From Alphaproteobacteria bacterium (GTDB taxonomy: Bacteria > Pseudomonadota > Alphaproteobacteria > Rhizobiales > GCA-2746425), in assembly GCA_024743215.1 (NCBI GenBank), contig JANSWZ010000001.1:930001-994000 (forward strand): 64,000 bases of DNA. The letters run 5' to 3'. Of the stretch, positions 1 through 9,326 are shown piece after piece. The notes under the pieces are model-generated. The model was given only the letters and a program-made list of their open reading frames with translations. It was not told the DNA's origin and did no database searches. How positions within the stretch are numbered: position 1 is the first letter of the stretch; every line of letters begins with the position of its first letter. The translations under genes were made by a program, and so were the position numbers.

Positions 1-513
1 ACATCGCGCAATTTTGGCAAGGATGAAGCCGTCTGCAAGGGTAAGTTCCCTGGAAGTGATGTGTCGCTGTTTTATCATCCACGCGGTTCAGACAATGCAA
101 TGGAACGCGCGCGATCTGTCGATGGGCGCACTTATATCAGCATGCCATATGCGTTTCGCTACCGCGAAACCTATGATCCTTCATGCAAATTCAATCGCAG
201 CACATTGCAGCAAGTTGCCTTGGGCAACGGAACTGCTGTTGCGTTCACAGCACGCAATCCAAGAGCCGGTGAAGTCAGGTTTGGTCAAAATGGACCGGTG
301 CCTGTGCCGCGACCTGCGCTTGGTCTGGATCCGGAAACCCAAATGAACATGGCCGGAAACTTCCGCCCCAGTGGATTGCCATTGGCTCCGGAGTTGGTGA
401 TCGACCCGCAAATTCGCGATGGCCAGCGTGTCAGGACAGTCGGGCCAGAACAGTATCGCGGCCCATCAACGGCAGAAGTTTTGACATCTCCGGCCCTGAC
501 GCGGATCCAGTAA
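1..513 (+). CDS. DUF2865-type protein, 3' part (truncated by window start)
   Basis: The reading frame is open from base 1, so the start lies outside the window and about 170 C-terminal residues are visible. The segment with a Cys-containing start, [28 protein letters not shown] and a later SCKF resembles the conserved core of DUF2865 proteins, which are secreted or envelope proteins of unknown function typical of Rhizobiales. The remaining ~90 residues are Pro-rich and low in predicted structure. No function can be assigned. Its last 83 bases overlap the 3' end of gltX on the other strand. The family assignment is from memory of the pattern and is moderately sure; the coding frame itself is well supported by the uninterrupted frame. 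Confidence 0.65.
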   Translation, partial: TSRNFGKDEAVCKGKFPGSDVSLFYHPRGSDNAMERARSVDGRTYISMPYAFRYRETYDPSCKFNRSTLQQVALGNGTAVAFTARNPRAGEVRFGQNGPVPVPRPALGLDPETQMNMAGNFRPSGLPLAPELVIDPQIRDGQRVRTVGPEQYRGPSTAEVLTSPALTRIQ

Positions 514-1795
514 CAGCTTTGCGCAAGGGCATGAACAGCCCCTTGCCTTTTCGCCCGGTCTCCGCCTTCACAGCGTTTGCCCAGTCCATCCAGGTTGCGT
601 GAGACCACGGTTCCTGTGGCAGCAAAGCCGTGGCCTGGCCTACCATTTCGCGGTCTTCATCATCAATCAGAGGATCAGCGCCAGACGCAACGATTTGGGC
701 CCAACGATCTGCATCGTCCAATTTCTCCAAATTGCCCTGCACTGCATCCCAAAAAAGTGCGCCATCTACGCCCTCTGGCACAGACAATCTGTCAGAAACT
801 GCTTCATAAGGCAGAGCGTGGAGCAGTTTTGCGTTCAACCCATCAAGCTCGGCGACATCGAATCTGGCCGGAGACTTTGAAACCTTATGCGGGTCGAACA
901 TATTCGCAAGGTCTTGCATTTGCGCTACGGGTTCAACGGCATCAGACGTCCCGATCAAACAGGCCAAAGACGCAACAGCCATGGCTTCCAAACCAGCTGA
1001 CCGCAACCCTTCCAGAGAAAGTGAACCAAGGCGTTTTGACAGTCCCTCGCCTTCCGAACCTGTCAGCAGATTATGGTGACCAAACGCTGGCGGTGTGAAA
1101 CCAAGCGCCTTGAAGATGGCAATCTGGGCACCCGTATTGGTGATATGATCTCCGCCACGAATGACATGGGTTACGCCAAAAGCGGCATCGTCGATAATGG
1201 ATGGAAGCGTATAAAGCCACGACCCGTCCTCGCGAACCAGAACCGGGTCAGACATGGATCCCAGATCGACCGTCTGCGGCCCGATGAACAAATCATCCCA
1301 ATGGATCTCTGTCCGCTCAATGGCAAACAAATCATCCTTGTAATTTGGCAGCAAAAAGCGCCAATGCGGTTTGCGGCCCTCTGCCTCAAGCGCATCTGTT
1401 TCTTCCTGACTTAGCTTGAGCGCTGAACGATCATAGATTGGCGGCAAGCCTCTGGCACGGCTGCGCGAGCGCTTGCGCTCCAACTCATCGCCGCTTTCAT
1501 AGCAAGGATACAGCAGACCTCTGGCCTTCAGGTCTTCTGTGATCACCTCATAATCAGCAAAACGGGCCGACTGGCGTTCAATCCGGTCAGGTTCAATGCC
1601 CAGCCATGCAAGATCGATCAGAATACCATCTGCGAATTCCTGTTTGGAACGGGCTTTATCCGTATCATCAAAGCGCAGAATGAACTTGCCGCCATGCTGT
1701 TGGGCAAACAACCAATTATAGAGTGCGGTTCGGGCATTGCCGATGTGAATGCGACCGGTCGGAGACGGCGCAAAACGAACAATAGGGCTGGTCAT
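431..1795 (-). CDS. gltX: Glutamate--tRNA ligase
   Basis: Class I aminoacyl-tRNA synthetase that charges tRNA-Glu (or, in many alphaproteobacteria, also tRNA-Gln) in the cytoplasm. The HIGH-type motif HIGN is at residues 17-20 after FAPSPTGR, and the KMSKS-type motif appears as GLSKR at 251-255. At 454 residues it is slightly short for GltX, mostly in the C-terminal anticodon-binding half. Many alphaproteobacteria carry two GltX copies, so this could be the second type (GltX2). The start ATG overlaps the stop of the upstream MFS gene by 4 nt (ATGA), which suggests translational coupling. The 3' end runs 83 nt into the convergent DUF2865 gene. Confidence 0.93.
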   Translation of the reverse strand: MTSPIVRFAPSPTGRIHIGNARTALYNWLFAQQHGGKFILRFDDTDKARSKQEFADGILIDLAWLGIEPDRIERQSARFADYEVITEDLKARGLLYPCYESGDELERKRSRSRARGLPPIYDRSALKLSQEETDALEAEGRKPHWRFLLPNYKDDLFAIERTEIHWDDLFIGPQTVDLGSMSDPVLVREDGSWLYTLPSIIDDAAFGVTHVIRGGDHITNTGAQIAIFKALGFTPPAFGHHNLLTGSEGEGLSKRLGSLSLEGLRSAGLEAMAVASLACLIGTSDAVEPVAQMQDLANMFDPHKVSKSPARFDVAELDGLNAKLLHALPYEAVSDRLSVPEGVDGALFWDAVQGNLEKLDDADRWAQIVASGADPLIDDEDREMVGQATALLPQEPWSHATWMDWANAVKAETGRKGKGLFMPLRKAVTGSASGPEMSKLLPLMGRDTVLARLS

Positions 1796-3036
1796 ACGAT
1801 GCTTGTTTCCTGCTTGGCCAAATCAGTTTCTCTTGCCTGTCTGGCGATAAAGGCTTTTGAAACGCCAAAAAGCATTCCCGAGATCACAATGCAATAGGCA
1901 GACATGGCAAGAAACTGGGTTTCCAACGCAACACCATAATCAATCAGCCAGCCAATGACACCGGGGCCCAATGCGCTGGCAAAGACCATCAACGCCACAA
2001 TGAGTGAGCGGATTTCCCCCAAATGTTTCACGCCATATATTTCGGGCCACAAAGCCCCGAACAGCGTGGAAAACCCACCCCCATTGAGGCCAAGGAGCAC
2101 AAACACCAGCGGAATACTCCACGGGCTGTCAAACAGGCTGAGAACCAACAATGCCGCGGCCAGAGGAAACAGGAAGTAAGGCAGAAGCGCACGGGCACTG
2201 AAGCGGTCGACGCAATATCCTGTTATCAACCCAAAAACAAATGTGACCAACGCATAGATGGAGAAGCCACTCGCAAACCAGGACAGCTCCCAGCCCTTGA
2301 TCTCAACCATATAGACCTGATGGAAGAAAATTGACGTTCCGATAAAGGGCGGTGACAGATAGCCGAACGATGCGATCCAGAATAATGGATCATGCATCAT
2401 TTCACTGCGTGTCCATTGCCTGATGGGCGCCGTATCCTTCGCGGATGACGTGTTTTGCGGAACCCGGTCGCGCCCCAGCAGCAACCAGAGGACCGGAATG
2501 GCAATCAGGGTGATGACACCGGCAAAAATCAACCAGGCCTGACGCCAGTCAAGAACCGCAATCAGCAAAACGACAGTCAAAGGCAGCACGGCCTCGCCAA
2601 TCTGGTGGCCTGTGTTGGTGATGCTGACTGCTTTTCCGCGCGTCGCGTCAAACCAGCGGCCCATTGCCGTCAGCGCTATGTGGCTCGTCATTCCCTGTCC
2701 AAAAAACCGAACCAGAAAGATGGTGAAAACCAGCATCGTCAGCGTGTCTGCCATTGCCATCGACACAGATGCAATCCCAAGGCCAAGAAGGACTAAGGCA
2801 CCAACCTGCCGAGGAGAATAAAAATCCACAACCTTGCCGGCGAAAACCATCAATGCCGCGCTGCCAAGGGTTCCCAGCAGGTACAGCCCTCCGAATTCGC
2901 CATTGCTCAATCCGAAGTCTTCTCGAATCTGACCGCCAAAGAGAGCGATGAAAAATGTCTGGCCAAAGCTGGATGAAAACGTCAACAGCATACCGGCCAG
3001 AAGCCAGGGCGCATTCTGTCGCAAAAAAGCGAGCAT
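1792..3036 (-). CDS. Major facilitator superfamily (MFS) transporter
   Basis: A 414-residue inner-membrane permease with about 12 hydrophobic segments in two halves. The N-terminal half has the layout of bacterial MFS carriers: a helix 1 signal at residues 10-35, then [14 protein letters not shown] in the loop after helix 4. It resembles CynX/NarK-like or monocarboxylate-type carriers, but the substrate cannot be read from the sequence. It is followed directly by gltX with a 4-nt overlap, so the two are probably co-transcribed. There is no functional link between the two genes that I can see. The start at 3036 is the first Met and begins the hydrophobic N-terminus. Confidence 0.85.
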   Translation of the reverse strand: MLAFLRQNAPWLLAGMLLTFSSSFGQTFFIALFGGQIREDFGLSNGEFGGLYLLGTLGSAALMVFAGKVVDFYSPRQVGALVLLGLGIASVSMAMADTLTMLVFTIFLVRFFGQGMTSHIALTAMGRWFDATRGKAVSITNTGHQIGEAVLPLTVVLLIAVLDWRQAWLIFAGVITLIAIPVLWLLLGRDRVPQNTSSAKDTAPIRQWTRSEMMHDPLFWIASFGYLSPPFIGTSIFFHQVYMVEIKGWELSWFASGFSIYALVTFVFGLITGYCVDRFSARALLPYFLFPLAAALLVLSLFDSPWSIPLVFVLLGLNGGGFSTLFGALWPEIYGVKHLGEIRSLIVALMVFASALGPGVIGWLIDYGVALETQFLAMSAYCIVISGMLFGVSKAFIARQARETDLAKQETSIV

Positions 3037-3098
3037 GCAGGCTACCTCGAATGACCTTTGATAAGGGCTGGCCCTAATTCATGAGTCTGATGAATCGC

Positions 3099-4787
3099 TT
3101 AGCTACGGTCTCTAAAGCGATTTGTGATGGGATAACGGCGATCGCGCCCAAAATTCTTTCTGGTGAGTTTCACGCCCGGCGCTGCCTGGCGGCGTTTATA
3201 CTCGGCAATGTAAAGCAGGTGTTCGATCCGTTCGACCGTCTTGCGATCATGCCCCCGTTCAACAATTTCCGCAATACTCATTTCTTCTTCAACGAGACAT
3301 TCCAGAATATCATCCAGAACTTCATATGGCGGCAGTGAATCCTGATCCGTCTGGTTGTCCCGCAGCTCTGCGGTAGGTGCCTTTGTCAAAATATTGACCG
3401 GAATAACTTCGCCCTTGGGGCCCAGCACGTTCTTGGGCTGGTGGCCGTTACGCCAGGCACACAAATCATATACCTGAATTTTATACAAATCCTTGATCGG
3501 ATTGAACCCGCCATTCATATCGCCATAAAGCGTTGCATAACCAACAGACACTTCTGACTTATTGCCGGTTGTCACAAGCATGGGACCAAATTTGTTGGAT
3601 ACGGCCATCAACAGGGCACCACGTACACGCGATTGAATATTTTCCTCTGCAACACCCGGTTCCGTACCTTCAAACAAGGCCCCAAGAGCCGAGTGAAACC
3701 CTTCGACCGATTCGAAAATTGATACGATATCGTAGCGGACACCCATTGCATCTGCGCAGGCCTTGGCATCGACCAGACTTTCCTCAGACGTAAAGCGGTA
3801 TGGCAGCATCAGACAGTGCACCCGGTCCGCTCCAAGGGCATCGACAGCGATGGCAGCGCAGGCTGCCGAATCCACGCCGCCCGACAAGCCCAGGACCACG
3901 CTTTTGAAACCGTTCTTGTTGGCATAGTCTTTCAGACCCAGAACGCAGGCTTGCCAATGGGCTTCCTGCAAATCTGGCAAAACTGCCAGTTCGCCCCTTT
4001 GAGGTATCCAGATACGCTGGCCGGTTTCATCTTCTGCCGCGTCCATGATGACCGTCGTGATACCTTCTTCAAATTGCGGCATCTGCAAGGCCAGCGTTCG
4101 GTCCGCCGCCAATACAAATGACCCGCCATCAAAGACCAGTTCGTCCTGCCCGCCCATTTGATTGGAGTAGATAACCGGAAGATCCGTCTCAACGATCCTT
4201 TGAACCAGAACTTGTTGGCGCAGGTCGGCCTTGTTTTCCCAGTAGGGCGATCCGTTTGGAACCAGCAACATCTCTGCCCCTGTTTCCATCAGGCATTCGC
4301 ACACCTCGTCATTCCAGGCATCTTCACAGATTGGAATGCCGAGCCTGACACCCCGGAACGAAATTGGCCCCGGCATCGGGCCGGTTGAAAATAAGCGCTT
4401 TTCGTCAAATGTACCGTAATTCGGCAGATCTACCTTGTAACGCAGGCCCTTGATTTCACCGTCATCCAACAGCGCAATTGCATTATAAAGCTCGTCATTT
4501 TCCTGCCATGGCGTACCGATAACCACACCCGGCCCGCCATCCTTCGTGTCTTGAGAAAACTCTTCTACGGCCCGTTTGCAGGCCTGAATAAAGGTGGGTT
4601 TCTTGACGAGGTCTTCCGGCGGATAACCACAAATGAACAGCTCGGTCAGCAGCAGCAAATCCGCTCCCTGTTCAGCCGCGCGTTTCCGCGCCTCTCTGGC
4701 CAGCGCCAGATTACCAGAGATATCGCCCAGCACCGGGTTCAGCTGAGCGAGCGCTATTTTTAGTTCAGAGGGTGTATCATTGTTCAT
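3099..4787 (-). CDS. nadE: NAD+ synthase, glutamine-hydrolysing
   Basis: The final step of NAD+ synthesis: amidation of nicotinate adenine dinucleotide using ammonia from glutamine. The N-terminal nitrilase-fold glutaminase domain (about residues 8-260) shows the expected Glu in LLLLTELF and the Cys in IPICEDAWNDE. The C-terminal synthetase domain starts near residue 290 and has the ATP-pyrophosphatase P-loop LSGGVDSA and later TTGNKSEVSVGY. The length of 562 residues is normal for the two-domain enzyme. It is a stand-alone gene here, with about 60 nt to the MFS gene downstream and 43 nt to the dioxygenase gene upstream, all on the same strand. Confidence 0.95.
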   Translation of the reverse strand: MNNDTPSELKIALAQLNPVLGDISGNLALAREARKRAAEQGADLLLLTELFICGYPPEDLVKKPTFIQACKRAVEEFSQDTKDGGPGVVIGTPWQENDELYNAIALLDDGEIKGLRYKVDLPNYGTFDEKRLFSTGPMPGPISFRGVRLGIPICEDAWNDEVCECLMETGAEMLLVPNGSPYWENKADLRQQVLVQRIVETDLPVIYSNQMGGQDELVFDGGSFVLAADRTLALQMPQFEEGITTVIMDAAEDETGQRIWIPQRGELAVLPDLQEAHWQACVLGLKDYANKNGFKSVVLGLSGGVDSAACAAIAVDALGADRVHCLMLPYRFTSEESLVDAKACADAMGVRYDIVSIFESVEGFHSALGALFEGTEPGVAEENIQSRVRGALLMAVSNKFGPMLVTTGNKSEVSVGYATLYGDMNGGFNPIKDLYKIQVYDLCAWRNGHQPKNVLGPKGEVIPVNILTKAPTAELRDNQTDQDSLPPYEVLDDILECLVEEEMSIAEIVERGHDRKTVERIEHLLYIAEYKRRQAAPGVKLTRKNFGRDRRYPITNRFRDRS

Positions 4788-4830
4788 AAACAGTCATTTA
4801 GCGTGGGAATTGCGTGGCGTCTATCCCAGT

Positions 4831-5664
4831 TCAGCCACTCTTCACTTGAACCTGCGCGGCACTGCTGTTTCCGAAGGCATAGGCGTCCATCATGAGCGCC
4901 CCGAATTCATGGGATCGATGTATCCTTTCACCAGCCATATCGCCGCCGGCTGCCCCCAGCGCAACGTATAGAGGCAGCAGATGTTCATCCGTCGGATGGT
5001 TTTGTTTCGCATGGGGTGCCTTCGTCCGGTAGCTCAGCAAATCATCAATGTTGCCTCGCGTCAGACGCTCATCCATCCAGTCTGCAAACTCCGTGACCCA
5101 GGCGGGCGCACTGGCCTTGCGATCTGCAAGTCCATTCCTGCCAAAGACAGCAGATAAATTATGGGTGAACGAACCAGATCCAATGATCAGGACATTTTCT
5201 TTGCGCAATGGTTGCAGCGCCTGCCCCAAACGAAAGTGATGTTCAGGACTTTCATCCGGCTGAACGGATAATTGCACAATTGGAATGGTGGCATCCGGAT
5301 AGAGCAACATCAATGGAACCCAGGTGCCATGATCAAAACCCCGCCTCTCATAGGCGGGATGAAAACCGGCCTGCCCGAGCAATTCACCTGCCCGATAGGC
5401 CAGGGAATCACGGCCTGGGGCAGGATAGACAAGCGTTTGCAATTTTGGATCAAAGCCACCGAAATCATAAATCATGTCGGGTGCATCACCGAGTGAAAAG
5501 TTTGGCTGCTCCGATTCGAAGTGAGCAGAGATGATCAAAATGGCTTTGGGTGGATTGGCTGACTGGCCCCATTGTTTGAGAAACCTGTGTGCCTCGGTTT
5601 CGTTGAGCACCAGATCGGGCGCCCCGTGCGAGATAAACAAAGAGGGTTGATCAACAATAGTCAT
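4831..5664 (-). CDS. ygiD: LigB/DODA-type extradiol ring-cleavage dioxygenase (YgiD-like)
   Basis: A 277-residue member of the YgiD/4,5-DOPA extradiol dioxygenase family, whose E. coli member opens the ring of L-DOPA. The putative metal ligands are visible: His in SHGAP (near residue 13), His in ISAHFES, His in SGSFTHNLS and the His before LLPLYVALGAAGG. The physiological substrate in this organism is unknown. An inverted repeat, CAATTGTT with an 11-nt loop and AACAATTG, lies in the 115-nt gap upstream and could be an operator. The start at 5664 follows directly on the family's usual N-terminus. Confidence 0.85.
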   Translation of the reverse strand: MTIVDQPSLFISHGAPDLVLNETEAHRFLKQWGQSANPPKAILIISAHFESEQPNFSLGDAPDMIYDFGGFDPKLQTLVYPAPGRDSLAYRAGELLGQAGFHPAYERRGFDHGTWVPLMLLYPDATIPIVQLSVQPDESPEHHFRLGQALQPLRKENVLIIGSGSFTHNLSAVFGRNGLADRKASAPAWVTEFADWMDERLTRGNIDDLLSYRTKAPHAKQNHPTDEHLLPLYVALGAAGGDMAGERIHRSHEFGALMMDAYAFGNSSAAQVQVKSG

Positions 5665-5736
5665 GGCATCCGCTTTCGTGTGTTGATCTTACACTTATGC
5701 GCGATGCTGGGGCTAAGCTACCCTTTTTTGAGAAAC

Positions 5737-5763
5737 CAATTGTTTTAAAACACCGAACAATTG
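5737..5763. repeat. 8-bp inverted repeat in the ygiD-GFA intergenic gap
   Basis: CAATTGTT at 5737-5744 is repeated as its exact reverse complement AACAATTG at 5756-5763, with 11 A+T-rich bases between. It lies about 73 bp upstream of the ygiD start and just after the GFA gene stop. There is no T-run on the minus strand after it, so a regulator site is a better guess than a terminator. This is weak evidence by itself. Confidence 0.35.
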
Positions 5764-5779
5764 AGGAGAAATAGGATTC

Positions 5780-6142
5780 CTAAACATCATAATAATCACC
5801 TTTTTCCTCAAGGAAAATATGTGTTGTCAACTTGATTCCGGTCGGTTGGTCAATGCAGCCCATGAAAACCGACATTCTGTCAGAGCCGTCTTCCCGCCAG
5901 AACATCAGCGATCCACATTCACTGCAAAATCCCCGCTTTGCGGTTTCACTGGCGTCCCACCATTTCAGCCGGTCAGATGTCAATAATTGAAGACCATCCG
6001 CATCTATCTGAGTTGCAGCCACATAATGCCCGGATTGGCGTCGGCAGGTTTCACAATGACAGCCCATTGCATCGCGGAACGGTCCGGTCAGGTTCGCAGT
6101 TACAGCGCCGCAAGCGCATTTTGCAGAAAGAGATTCGGGCAT
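5780..6142 (-). CDS. GFA family protein (glutathione-dependent formaldehyde-activating / CENP-V fold)
   Basis: A 120-residue small zinc protein. The zinc-binding cysteines are visible as CACG near residue 9, CHCETC near residue 29 and CSEC near residue 95. The family is named after Gfa, once thought to speed S-hydroxymethyl-glutathione formation, but most members have no proven activity, so only the fold assignment is safe. The length fits the compact bacterial members. It lies between ygiD and the DAHP synthase gene on the same strand, with a terminator-like hairpin 52 nt upstream that separates it from the DAHP synthase transcript. Confidence 0.85.
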   Translation of the reverse strand: MPESLSAKCACGAVTANLTGPFRDAMGCHCETCRRQSGHYVAATQIDADGLQLLTSDRLKWWDASETAKRGFCSECGSLMFWREDGSDRMSVFMGCIDQPTGIKLTTHIFLEEKGDYYDV

Positions 6143-6193
6143 GAGAACTCCTGTGTTTTGAGTATATCGTCATGAGGTTTTGCCTGAATCAAC

Positions 6194-6220
6194 AAAAAGC
6201 CCCGGTCATTGACCGGGGCT
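6194..6220 (-). terminator. Rho-independent terminator after the DAHP synthase gene
   Basis: A perfect 10-bp stem, AGCCCCGGTC (6198-6207) and GACCGGGGCT (6211-6220), has a 3-nt loop. Read on the minus strand it is followed by a run of five T. It sits 28 nt past the stop of the DAHP synthase gene and before the GFA gene, as expected for the end of that transcript. Confidence 0.85.
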
Positions 6221-6247
6221 CTTGCAGAGTTAATTTGTTGCCTCTGA

Positions 6248-7630
6248 CTATTCCGCAGCGTCGCTGGCCGCCACCACTGTGCCATTGCGTTTGCGTTTCA
6301 GGCGATCAGCCAACAGGAATGCCAGTTCCAGCGCCTGATCTGCATTCAAACGTGGATCACAATGGGTGTGATAGCGGTCAGACAGATCATCATCAGTAAT
6401 TGCCCGTGCGCCACCAGTACATTCGGTGACGTTCTTGCCGGTCATCTCAATATGAATGCCGCCAGGATATGTACCCTCAGCTTCATGCACATCGAAGAAG
6501 CTATTCACCTCGGAGAGAATTCGGTCGAATGGGCGTGTTTTGTAGCCGCTGGCCGCTTTTATTGTGTTGCCATGCATTGGATCACACGACCAAACAACAG
6601 AACGCCCTTCCCGCTGGACAGCACGAACAAGCCTTGGCAGGTTTTCGAACACCTTGTCATGGCCAAAACGTGCGATCAGCGTAACGCGGCCCGCTTCATC
6701 ATCCGGGTTTACGATATCCAGCAGCTTGATCAGTTCATCTTCATCAAGAGATGGACCGCATTTGATGCCGACCGGATTCTCAATGCCACGGAAGAATTCC
6801 ACATGGGCATGGTCCGGCTGACGCGTGCGATCGCCAATCCAGATCATGTGGCCTGATGTGGCGTAGTAGTCACCAGATGTGGAGTCGAGCCTTGTCAGAG
6901 CCTCTTCATAGCCCAGCAACAATGCTTCATGGCTGGTGAAGAAGTCGGTGGTGCGCATCCGAGCTGTGGTTTCAGGATCAATGCCACAGGCCCGCATGAA
7001 GTCCAGCGCATTTGAAATCTGCCCGGATAGTTCTTCGTAGCGGTCAGATTGCGGGCTGTCTTTCAGGAAATCGAGTGTCCAGTTGTGGACGTGCTCGAGA
7101 TTGGCATAGCCACCTTGTGCAAATGCGCGCAGCAGATTGAGCGTTGCTGCAGATTGGCGATAGGCCATTTCCAGACGCGCAGGGTCCGGGTAGCGGCCCT
7201 CAGGCGTGAAATCAATATCATTGATGATATCACCACGGTAGCTTGGCAGTTCCTCTGATCCGATGGTTTCTGTGTCAGCGGAACGCGGCTTGGCAAACTG
7301 ACCGGCAATGCGGCCAACTTTCACAACTGGAACGGCAGCTGCATATGTCAAAACAACTGACATTTGCAGAAACACCCGGAAGAAGTCGCGAATATTGTCC
7401 GGATGATGCTCAGCAAAAGATTCAGCGCAATCACCGCCCTGCAACAGAAAACCCTGTCCGCGGGATACATCGGCCAACTGTGATTTAAGACGGCGTGCTT
7501 CGCCTGAAAAAACCAAGGGTGGATACGATGACAGACGCTTTTCAGCCGCTTCCAGGGCTGCCTGATCCGGATAATTCGGGACCTGTTTTACAGGGAAGCC
7601 GCGCCAGCTTTGTGGGCTCCAAGTGGTCAT
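6248..7630 (-). CDS. aroG: 3-deoxy-7-phosphoheptulonate synthase, class II (plant-like)
   Basis: First enzyme of the shikimate pathway: PEP plus erythrose 4-phosphate gives DAHP. It is the class II (plant/Mycobacterium/Helicobacter-type) form, recognised from WSPQSWR at the N-terminus, GGDCAESF near residue 64, WIGDRTRQ and the block [15 protein letters not shown] near residue 340. The 460-residue length is normal for this class. It supplies chorismate to the trp genes further on in the window. An AAGGAG ribosome binding site lies just upstream, and the 5' leader contains two strong inverted repeats, listed separately. It has its own terminator. Confidence 0.95.
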   Translation of the reverse strand: MTTWSPQSWRGFPVKQVPNYPDQAALEAAEKRLSSYPPLVFSGEARRLKSQLADVSRGQGFLLQGGDCAESFAEHHPDNIRDFFRVFLQMSVVLTYAAAVPVVKVGRIAGQFAKPRSADTETIGSEELPSYRGDIINDIDFTPEGRYPDPARLEMAYRQSAATLNLLRAFAQGGYANLEHVHNWTLDFLKDSPQSDRYEELSGQISNALDFMRACGIDPETTARMRTTDFFTSHEALLLGYEEALTRLDSTSGDYYATSGHMIWIGDRTRQPDHAHVEFFRGIENPVGIKCGPSLDEDELIKLLDIVNPDDEAGRVTLIARFGHDKVFENLPRLVRAVQREGRSVVWSCDPMHGNTIKAASGYKTRPFDRILSEVNSFFDVHEAEGTYPGGIHIEMTGKNVTECTGGARAITDDDLSDRYHTHCDPRLNADQALELAFLLADRLKRKRNGTVVAASDAAE

Positions 7631-7654
7631 GTCATCAACTCCTTAACTTGTTGA

Positions 7655-7699
7655 GGCAGTCCGTTTCAAACGGAATAACTGCCACCCTTTTTGGGTGGC
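7655..7699 (-). promoter_or_regulatory. Two overlapping hairpins in the DAHP synthase 5' leader
   Basis: On the transcript (minus strand), GCCACCC and GGGTGGC (7693-7699 with 7681-7687, loop of five A) form one hairpin. The last three bases of that stem also pair in a second, longer hairpin: GGCAGT with ACTGCC (7678-7683 and 7655-7660), continued by CCGTTT with AAACGG. The two stems share 7681-7683 and cannot both form completely. They end about 15 nt before the Shine-Dalgarno sequence. This looks like a cis-acting RNA switch or attenuator-like element, but no known riboswitch class is recognised. Confidence 0.45.
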
Positions 7700-7836
7700 G
7701 GTATATACACATGATTGCGTCAGGATTCAAAGGCTTACTATCGAATTATAATGGATGTCCTGTAGCGGTCCCAAAAGTTGTCTTATTGCGGGGCTTTGTG
7801 GCAGGCTGGTCCACAGAACTGGAGGAACGCCAAACT

Positions 7837-8982
7837 ATGACAGACAATCGGCAAGAGCCGGAACTGACAATGGGCATCGAGGAAGAATATCTTCTCGTCG
7901 ACAAGGACACACGAGACCTTGCAGTGGATCCGCCAGCGGATTTCATGGAGGATTGCAAGCGCCTGCTTGGCGACCATGTCATGCCGGAGTTTCTGCGTTG
8001 CCAGGTTGAAGTCGGCACTCCGGTTTGTGCGACGATAGACGAAGCCCGCGTACAGTTGCGGCATTTCCGTGCAACCGTGGCGAGCGCTGCCGATGCATAT
8101 GGTCTTGCACCGATTGCCTGTTCCACCCATCCTTTTGCGAAATGGGACCGTCAGCAGAATACGGATAAAGAACGCTACAACGAGTTGGCTCAGGATTTAC
8201 AGGTTGTGGCCAGGCGCATGGTGATCTGCGGCATGCATGTCCATATTGGTATCGAACACCGGGCTGTGCGCAATGATCTGTTCAACCAACTGACGTATTT
8301 CCTTCCGCATTTGCTGGCACTCTCGACAAGCTCTCCTTTCTGGCAGGGGCGCAAATCCGGTTTGAAGTCCTATCGCCTGTCAGTCTTCGACGAAATGCCA
8401 AGAACCGGGCTGCCCTATAGCTTTGACAGTGCCGACGAGTATCGCCGGACAATTGATACGCTGGTGCAGGCCGGCGTCATCGAAGACGCCACAAAGGTGT
8501 GGTGGGATCTGAGGCCATCGGACCGTTTTCCGACACTGGAGATGCGCATAACTGATGTGTGCACGCGCGTTGAAGATGCGCTTGCCATCGCCTCCATGTA
8601 TCGCTGCTTGGCTCGGATGCTGTACCGCCTGCGTGTGGCAAACCAGCGCTGGCGCACCTATTCCCACTTCCTCATCAACGAAAATCGCTGGTTGGCGCAA
8701 CGCCATGGAGTTGAGGGCAAATTGATCGATTTTGGCGCAGGAACAGCCATTGCGTACTCAGAACTCATAGAAGAGCTGATTGCGTTGGTCGCGGAAGATG
8801 CTGAAGCCCTGGATTGCGTGGAGGAGGTTGAGCATTGCCGCAACATTGTGCAGCATGGAACCAGTGCCGAACGGCAGCTAGCCGTGTTTGATCAGGCAAA
8901 AAATGCGGGTCATGATGACAAAACAGCACTCAAAGACGTTGTCGATCATCTGATCACAGAAACACTGGAAGGATGCAGTTAG
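7837..8982 (+). CDS. GCS2-family carboxylate-amine ligase (YbdK-like)
   Basis: A 381-residue member of the glutamate-cysteine ligase 2 / YbdK family, ATP-dependent carboxylate-amine ligases with weak or unknown physiological activity. The signature MGIEEEYLLVD is at residues 10-20 and CGMHVHIGIEH is near residue 133, both typical of the family's ATP/metal site. The frame is open far upstream, but ATG 7837 is preceded by GGAGG at 7821-7825 and begins just before the conserved motif, so it is chosen. It is divergent from the DAHP synthase gene and lies near gor. A role in glutathione-like thiol synthesis is possible but unproven. Confidence 0.85.
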   Translation: MTDNRQEPELTMGIEEEYLLVDKDTRDLAVDPPADFMEDCKRLLGDHVMPEFLRCQVEVGTPVCATIDEARVQLRHFRATVASAADAYGLAPIACSTHPFAKWDRQQNTDKERYNELAQDLQVVARRMVICGMHVHIGIEHRAVRNDLFNQLTYFLPHLLALSTSSPFWQGRKSGLKSYRLSVFDEMPRTGLPYSFDSADEYRRTIDTLVQAGVIEDATKVWWDLRPSDRFPTLEMRITDVCTRVEDALAIASMYRCLARMLYRLRVANQRWRTYSHFLINENRWLAQRHGVEGKLIDFGAGTAIAYSELIEELIALVAEDAEALDCVEEVEHCRNIVQHGTSAERQLAVFDQAKNAGHDDKTALKDVVDHLITETLEGCS

Positions 8983-8996
8983 GGTCTAGCTTGCTG

Positions 8997-9230
8997 CTAA
9001 AGACCGGAGACCGTGTATTGGCCGTCTTCGGTTTTTTCCGCATTCACCATGCGTGGATCAGCTTGTTTTGAGAATTTGCGCTGCAGCCATTTGACACGCA
9101 GAACTACGGCGAGGGTTGCTACAACCAACGCGCCCAGAGCCAGAGTTCCAACACCGAGCAATACGACCAGGGAGATGATCGAGGTCACGACTCTGACGAC
9201 GAATTGCAGGATTTGCTTGATGAAATTCAT
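8997..9230 (-). CDS. Small membrane protein of unknown function
   Basis: A 77-residue protein. After MNFIKQ comes one long hydrophobic stretch (about residues 6-42, perhaps two short helices), then a basic segment VKWLQRKFSKQ and a polar tail ending in YTVSGL. The start at 9230 is preferred over the longer frame (to 9302) because a GGAACCGGAA stretch precedes it and the hydrophobic segment then begins at the N-terminus. It is convergent with the YbdK-like gene (14 nt between stops). No family is recognised. Confidence 0.6.
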   Translation of the reverse strand: MNFIKQILQFVVRVVTSIISLVVLLGVGTLALGALVVATLAVVLRVKWLQRKFSKQADPRMVNAEKTEDGQYTVSGL

Positions 9231-9326
9231 TTCCGGTTCCACTGGGTTCAAAATGTTTGGGTTCGTATCAACTCTATAGTGTTCATATTGTGCGCCTGAC
9301 ACGACGAAACAAGCCTGTGAGGAAAT

